Shown here: piece after piece, positions 56,601 to 64,000 of the stretch
Numbering within the stretch: the stretch's first letter is position 1
Layout: the number at the start of each line of letters is the position of its first letter
Assembly (NCBI GenBank): GCA_004794785.1
Contig: SJOL01005910.1
Location: 340,132 to 404,131 of the forward strand
Source of the DNA: Opisthorchis felineus
Lineage: Eukaryota; Platyhelminthes; Trematoda; Opisthorchiida; Opisthorchiidae
Reading direction: 5' to 3'
Length of the DNA stretch: 64,000 nt
Program-made: the position numbers and the translations under genes
Notes under the pieces: model-generated
What the model was told of the DNA's origin: nothing
Seen by the model: the letters and a program-made list of their open reading frames with translations, nothing else
The model's database searches: none

Positions 56601-59600
56601 AAAATGTAAATGAAAACTAATCACGTGTCTTGCCAACAGGACTCGCAGAAGAGGAGGTGCCAGACGCAGTAGTGCGTCTCATCTTGGAACCACGCAGTCA
56701 GTTAGTTGAAAAGAAGCCCATATACATTCGACCCCCCATGAAAATTGAGTGTCCAGCATCGGTTAACCATGAGAAAACAGTACAAGCTGAGCAGCTGAGA
56801 ACACAGTCCGAAAAGGTTCCAGTTCGTGATGCATCTAATCCTTTGCTTGCCTGTGTTCCGTAAGATATGTGTGCCTATGCCTAAGGACTGATGTGCACAT
56901 ATACAAGCATGCAAGCGTTCTGACAAGCCGACAGTGCAGCCGTGGCTCACTTGATCCATACTAATCACCGAATTAATCCGGTGGAATCGCTCAGTATATG
57001 ATCCATTAAGTATCACCAAACCGCCGGAGAAAATGTACTCGCAACAGCCGAAGCAACTGCAATTCAAACACGACAGCCGACCCTTTGCCACCAGAAGAAC
57101 CATGCGATAGGCCTGGCTCTGCGATGTTTCACTAAACCCTAGGTTAAAGTGCTTTGAATCGTACTGGGCATATTTAGCAAACGATTTCAGTGGGTCAAAG
57201 TCGAAGGACTCGATGTTCCGTTTTTACCTGATATGTCAAAGTGGATAAGGACAATTCAGTTAATTTAAGCAACTGACGTTTAGCACAGTAAAACTTCAAT
57301 GTCTGTCCGACCATAGTGATCGCTTTTGGCCAGGCTATTCAAATCCACTGTTTAACAAGCAAGGAATAAGGAATCCCTTCTCAAATCGACGTAAACACTG
57401 TTTCTCCTCCGAAATCAGTGGTGAGAATCTAATTTTGGAGAACCGTTTCAGACCAGTCTATTCAGCGGCCACTGTGGGGAGGTTGTGCCTTATCTCGATG
57501 AAAACAACAAATCCCAGAGTACATCTGTGTTTACTTTGACAATTTTGCTTTCAGACTGACACAAAACAAATCTATATACAATGAACTAGAAAGACCTCCG
57601 AGTGTCAATTCCGTCTTAGGCAGACGACACTGTCAGTTGACCAGTTCGCTCAAACGCGGTGAGAAGTGACCGAGAATCGACTACTCTTACGTATATCTGT
57701 AAAAAAAAGGTGAGGGTAGACAGTGTGAATCAATCAACGTCCGTCATCCATATACAGTTCAAAAGAGTGTTACCTATGGGAAATTGTAGGATGAGATCAG
57801 ATGGTGGAACTAAGTGGCGGTGACGACGAAAGGCAGGTACCAAACGCCGTCAAAACTAACAATAAATGAAAATAAGATGGGAAGCAACAATACTAGCTAA
57901 TTGATGCAAAGGTAGACATTATCACCAAATAGATCTTAGGTGGTGAGAGATTCTACTGTCCAACGGACATGACTGTTCCACCAAGTGTTGCTATGGTAAC
58001 GGCAAAGGCCGCATATCAAGAGGGCAATATCCAGTGGTGAAAAAAAAGACAAACGTTACCGTCCAAGGAACTGGAATCTATACTCAGGTGTGTTAGGCCA
58101 GGGTCTCTGAGTGGCGAACGTCTGGACCTCCAAGTAAAAGAGTGAGGCTTTTTTGGTTTACATTTTACGAATTCATTCAACCAAACTGCTGAGAACTGTG
58201 TAACTTTATCATGAATCCGGAATGAGCTAGAGGGTATTATGTCTCCATTCTTTTGTGAGCTTTCTATATATGTATATTTTTGAAAGCATTTTACTGACCT
58301 GGCGTAAATAGGCGTCCGATTCACCTTCCTGATTCGTCCTATGAGGAACTTTGGTCGTCACTCGGCGTGATACCCAGTCACCAAGCACGGAAACCGAAGC
58401 AAGCTGGGGTGGAAAACGGAAAAAAAACATGGTTTCCGGAAAGCAATCAATCACAGCCAACGTATGTATCTTGGCAAGCCTATAAAGTTACGCTACAGAT
58501 TATTGTAGTCACATCAGGGTCAAGGGGATAACTGCGATGATAACACCTGACTTGCATCACACCATCTGCCAAAGCATGCGCATTAGCATGATTGGTGATT
58601 GCTCAGTCAAACGAGGATTCAACAGATTTCTGGCAGTGCACCTTGTTCGACCTGGTCGCCAAAGTCATACAATCACCTTGTCACTTCAGCCAATGTGCAC
58701 CACGGAATGACGGTCTTGATGGAGCAAACCAGGGAGGCCTCAATCGATCGCTCCACTCAAGTTACTGTGTGTTCTACACTATTCGCCAACAAACGCACCC
58801 ACCATTTTCCTGGTCGAAAAAAGTGAGCTGAATATCTAAATCTGAGCGTACGAGCATCCGACAAGTTGGGCCTAGCTACCTACCACGGTCATATGCACTT
58901 TTGCAACTGTTCAATCCGAAGACCGCGTGATATAAACACCAACAGCTGTCACTGCATCTGACGAATCCGACTATCAAACTCATATGCTGATGAAACGTGC
59001 AGCTAGGTAGGACGACGAAGAACCACAAAGTAACCTAAATCAAAGCGCACCAAAGACAGACGATGGTGTCCACGAAGAATCACGGTCAATCGGACCTCAC
59101 AAGATTACAAACACTCTTCCAGGAAGATTCTCAGTGAATTAAGTGAACAGGTATAATTTCAAATCACCGTACGGATATGTCCCATTAGCCGACATGTGCA
59201 AAACAGTACCGAGCAGTGACTAGTTTACCTTTATGTTACTTCCATGTATTCATATCTCCACTGAAACGTTTAAAACTATCGCACTGTAAGATATGATCTG
59301 ATATCAGCCCTCATATGATCTATGCATTTGCATATGTCTTCAATACAAACTGGATAAAAATAGCAGCCCGATGGACATACAAGTAAGTAGAGAAAGATCA
59401 GGATTTCCTCAGCGGAGCACAACTTAATCTTCACAAGAAGAGGAGATTCAACTTTCCCATAATAGAAATGAGTGCGGAACATTAAAATTCCTGTCCGAAA
59501 CACTTGAATGAAACGTAATCAACCTTTCAAAAACTTTAGTCCATTATCAATGAGTCTAGTTTAATGTGAGTAACACAAAAGAGAATCGAAGCCTGAAAAT

Positions 59601-62244
59601 GAATATCCAAAATTTGGTGACGTAACAATAGTTGAACAATGCCTTAAGAAAAAGTACAAACGCTCACGCGGACCCGTTTGTAAGTCTGATTCTCGATAAT
59701 CTGTTCAACCAGACATCAAATTCATTAGACAGTGCATGGAACAATAGTTGGGCACAATGGAAGACAAACAGTGTCAGGAGATAATTGATCCAGTCAAGAC
59801 CTAAACAAGTCATGCAAATTTTGCCCGCCAAATTTAGTTTTTGAAACACTGTTACTTTTCGGGTGATTAGCGGGCATTATCCTACGATTCGACACTTGCA
59901 AGCTAGAAGGGAAGTTGTTTTATTGCCAACAGTGTAGGCCATATCTAATCCTCAGCGGCTTGTCTTGACGAGCCACAGTGACAACGATCAAGGGGCATTT
60001 TTGCAGAGCTTTTGTGACATTCGGGTAGGTCGGCGTGTTCAGAGTATGCATCAGGCATGATTCCGAGTCTCGATTGTCTTCCCCAGCCTAATGCTGTCGC
60101 CTTGTCACGGTAGTCGGGCTTCAGTGCTGCAACGATCCTCTAGGTTACATTGGGTGGTTCAACCACGCCACGAGGGCTAGATAGGAGCAGTCTCAGAAGA
60201 GGAAACACCTGTACTTCGAGAAATCGTATTACGATGCAATGTAGGGATAAAGTGGTACTGTCAGCTGCGGTAGGAGCATGAGAACAGCGATGCTGCCTTC
60301 CTCCGGAGAAGGACAGGTTAGAAAAGGTCGGCCCTAAAAACACGTTCCGGTCGCCCAATTGTTGCCTTGCAACGAGTTTTTAGTAAAATCGAATTTTAAG
60401 AACGGCGCGCGATACTAAAGCCTAGTGGATAGTTTATAGTTTGTTTGTCTACACTAGTTTGATAGAGCGAGATTTCAAACAACCCTCAGGAAGCTTCAGA
60501 AGTGTTTCCAAGACGACGACCAAATCGCCGGACGGCGAATTCAGCTGCTCCAGGATCACGAACGAAGCTTTCATTTAGGAACGTAGCTAGCTTACCGTGT
60601 GAACAATACTGACGGTGACTTGCCCACACTGAATGGTGGGCGTTACATTTCATCCAGCTAGCATTTAGGTCACTTTCAAATCCACCATGAGATATGTCAC
60701 TTCAAACAAAAGTCGAGCAAAAGTTGGAGGTTCCACTCGCTTACGAGTGATAAAAAATCCATACTTGAATAATCGACGGTTGGATTTCTAATTTCCGCAC
60801 AATGTTGGAAACAGACAGCTTGTGACCTTGAATAGCCGAACACGGTCCAGGTCAGTGGAGCCACAGCAAACATAAGATGGGTCAGATTTTTGTCTTAATA
60901 AGTACTGTCAATACAGTGAATATTTCCGGTGAACAAGTGTCAATCTTACTTCCGTCAAGCATCGAAATAACAGAAGGCTTGAGTGAAATAAAGTGGAATT
61001 TTAGGCATTAGGTCCTAATCTAGTGCCAGTAAATTATCGGATACACTAAAGGAATTAGTATGCATTTCAGGATAAGCTAAATTGCTTACTTGGATAGGGG
61101 AACTGTGAGAGACTTCATTGATGTCTGGGATGACTTCGACAACTGCTCGGAGCATCTCGTACTCGGCAAGCTGGAAGGCTGGAATGTAGATCAACCTGAA
61201 ACATCAGGTGGAGTGCTTTAGGTGGATCAATCATTTTCGAGTACCCACGAGTGAATAAACGTGATAAACATGGGTTTCATATGACGTGGACTTGATCAAT
61301 CAAAAGTAAATTTCTTACAGAAAGGGATAACTTCATCACAAGGAGAACAAAAAACAACACATTCAGTTTCAAGTGTACCTGAGAGACCAGGATGGTTGAT
61401 AACGGGACCAGAACTGACACAGATCATCCAGCATTCGATCGAACCCCTCAGTACAGCTTCGCCAGTTTGAACTTATCTCCAAGATGGATAACTACGAAGA
61501 AGAATTTGAGGGTAAGAGAAATGTCACGTTTGAGAAATGGTTACACAAAACAGGTTCAAAGAATTCCTTCTGCAGAGAACAAAAGGTTTCTAGCCAGGGA
61601 ATAATGAATAAGTGAGCAATGGGTAAACTTTGAGGTTATGCATAACACTTTTTTCAATGTGTGTATGAGAAGCCGCTGCTCAAATCAACGAGTTAACACC
61701 AGATCACGTAGTGGGAATTGCGTGTTCCTAGGATGAAAGGTGCTATATTCCACCTAAGTGAAAGCTGGACATTACAGCCAGTCAAATAAAACCGTCCAGT
61801 TTTTACCAGAAAGGTCGTGAGATGAATATTGGAGATGAGTAGAAACGAGGATGGGGCAGCTGCACAGTGCTCCTCGACCTTCAAGTTGAAATTCATGACC
61901 CGAGTCTCAATGACCGTCTAACAGTTACTCACGGTTGCAATCATCATGACTGACAGCAACGCTGGTGTGAGATCAATGAATTTCACGTGTGAACAGGCGA
62001 CGCTGTTCACGTTTGAGCGATGTGATTGGTATCCCAGGATAATTACGCAAACAGAGGCAGACGACTGTTCAAGCGAGAGTGATGTCACTGTGAACACTAC
62101 ATATTCCGCAACCGCCACGACAAAATAAAAAGTTGCCTAGTGGATTTGGAGCGTCTGTGGCGCTACCTGAACTGGAAGTCCTGACAGGCGGATCAATCGA
62201 TTGTCACAACCGGGACAGTTACTGGGTCGTCGTTCGAGGAGTCT
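56601..62244. other. 5.6 kb without a recognised gene or repeat
   Basis: Contains an open plus segment at 56640-56863 that follows an AG (CCAACAG) and ends at a TAA, with a polar peptide of 74 codons and no family match. Overlapping frames at 58592-58831 end at a GTGAGC. A minus frame at 60140-60358 has no domain. None is supported as a gene. Confidence 0.4.
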
Positions 62245-62520
62245 ATACTACTCATTAGGTCGATGAAAACTCTGCACAGCTCACCACCGGTTTCGCCCTC
62301 CTTGACGCTCATGTGGTAAGTCTGGTCCTCCAAATCTTCATCAGACTTATTTCCTACCTGAATACCAAATGACACATGTTGTTATACACACCATTTGGTA
62401 GTTAATTTTGGGGATTGAACCGAATCTCAGTTGAATCGCTCGTTTATAGTGACGCACGAACTGAGACATGAGGCGGCCTTCGCGCATTTGAAGAGATTCA
62501 GGTGAATTTCATACGCGTCT
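62245..62520. repeat. dispersed repeat family A, copy 10: inverted pair
   Basis: The plus arm (ACTACTCATTAGGTCGATGA, CCACCGGTTTCGCCCTCC, AGTTGAATCGCTCGTTTATA) runs to about 62450. It joins a minus arm with CTGAGACATGAGGCGGCCTT, CGCATTTGAAGAGATTCAGG and CGTCTCACGTCAATACCAG, ending near 62520. Confidence 0.72.
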
Positions 62521-64000
62521 CACGTCAATACCAGACCAGTGTTTTGTTGTGCGTAGGCAAAGCTTTCCTGTTGAACCATCTGTGTTCAATCAACTTCCAT
62601 TCCCACAACCGTGGCCAACATGCAACCCAAGGGAGAACACAATCATGGACCGCCCGAATTGAACTTGGGCCGAAGAAGCCAGCCAACATAAGCCGTATCA
62701 TCGGCCCAGACAGAGTTTACAGCGTCTTAACACGTGACCACATCTAAGGCTGCCTGAGATTGGTGACTGACTGGTTGCTTTATTACAGACCATCGGTTTA
62801 CGTGTTTCCGGTGGTCCAGTTGACAATCCGAAAAGGTAGTCCGATGTGTACGTCTGAATTTTGGACCAAATCACTTTTGCTACCCAGTTGTTGCAGACAG
62901 TTCCACAAAAGTGTGTTTCAACTAATCAGATCGTTTCTTGTGGAACTTAGATGGGCCACAGATGGTCAGTGTTCAGTAAATTTCCGCGAGCGAGCCAACC
63001 GAATGCTAGGAGATACAGGTATTTGGAATTAGAAATTCAAAAGAAATATGACTTGGGCATCTTAGTGTTACTGTCAGACTATCTGATTCCGACGTGGCTA
63101 CGGATTCATGGCAGGGGGGGGGTGAGAACCAGATAAAAGAATGATCAGGTGCCTCAACCAAGGACTTTGACATAAACGCCTAATTGCGGCTGTAGGCGTG
63201 AGAATATGATTATGTTTTAACGGCCTTTCCTGCGACGCTCATGTCACATGATAGAAGAAGGGAGAAAACAAACAAATTGTCACGAATGTAAGTTATCAAG
63301 CGAGGTCGACTGATCATTTGGCCTGATGATCTTGGTGAATGAAGGGCTCAGTCGGGTTGACAACCTCCGCCTCCCTGGATGGGGACCCCGGGACTCAACT
63401 CACTAATGATGAATGGCACTGGCAGACGCCTCAGTCACGCAGTCAGCTGGGCTCCTGCATGAAAGCTTTCACCTTCAGTAGCTGCCCAGTTTCCCGTTCC
63501 CTCAGAACAATATACAATGCGAACTAACGGACTACGCCATCGCCTCCAGTGCTTGGCTATATCTGCCATGCTCTCCTATTTTCCGGTGGTTGAAACTGGG
63601 ACAGCTGGGCTCAACGTACACTTACGGCATGGTTTACAGCTGGTAAACTGAACTGCTCTACAAACTTTCGTAAAAAGGAAGCATAAGAGAATGATCTACC
63701 GACCGTACAATTAGTATGCATGTCATACGTTATGAAAAAGTTGCCGTCTTCTGGTGCAATCAGCCAAAATTCATCTTACCAGGTAGGTCTGGAAACCCTG
63801 GATGTGCATATTGCCGAAAGTTGAAACCGGTAGGACAACATAACAACCCGAAACGACGGTCACATGCGGAATCAATTTTATAACTGACTAGCTACCGGTG
63901 GATAAAAATCGCCATCGGTGCTTTCCACCTTGCTCTCACATGGAGACTGTCATCGTCTGTCAGTATTCTTTGACGACAAAAAACAAATTGTACCAGAAGA
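62521..64000. other. non-coding stretch, nothing recognised
   Basis: A G-run occurs near 63114-63122. A possible remnant of the SINE family B end block (CAGTGCTTGGCTATATCTGC) lies near 63549. No gene is recognised up to the window edge. Confidence 0.35.

Noticed and set aside
56640..56863. Open segment after the Penelope-like element considered as a last exon
   Set aside because: Its polar peptide has no family match and it may be degraded element sequence.

Overview
The window reads as nuclear DNA of a digenean trematode (fluke), or a closely related flatworm. It has no operons, ribosome binding sites or dense gene packing. One long exon carries a clear animal ion-channel domain, and almost everything else is non-coding and full of decayed retroelements. 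GC content looks moderate. The LINE, Penelope-like and tRNA-derived repeats resemble those of food-borne flukes, but I cannot fix the species from sequence alone.

The only confidently recognised gene is on the minus strand. The exon at 13237-15246 encodes the first 670 residues of a TRPC-type transient receptor potential channel. It contains N-terminal ankyrin repeats, the TRP_2 domain with its HxxxCxCxxC zinc site, an unusually long polar insertion, and the start of the linker leading to the membrane segments. It ends at a good splice donor. The membrane exons were not found, so they lie either unrecognised in 1-13158 or beyond the left edge.

The rest is layered repeats. Family A is a repeat of about 300-400 bp. 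It is present in at least eleven pieces, often starting at different internal points and several times as head-to-head inverted pairs. tRNA-derived SINE families B and C, plus isolated tRNA-like fragments, are scattered on both strands. LINE-alpha fragments lie at 3399-3705, 12580-12716, 39440-40215, 46660-47775 and 53350-54200. A different LINE reverse transcriptase lies at 16990-17485. A Penelope-like element with several frameshifts lies at 55560-56600. Microsatellites of AT, GT, TTA, TCAA and ACTG units are present.

A few short open segments have plausible acceptor and donor sites and might be exons of unrecognised genes: minus strand near 15.8-16.0, 25.4 and 27.1-27.6 kb, and plus strand near 34.4, 37.7, 41.0 and 49.4 kb. 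They do not join in phase with their nearest neighbours and match no family I can name with confidence, so they are listed at low confidence. No rRNA, CRISPR array, plasmid feature or intact mobile element was found.
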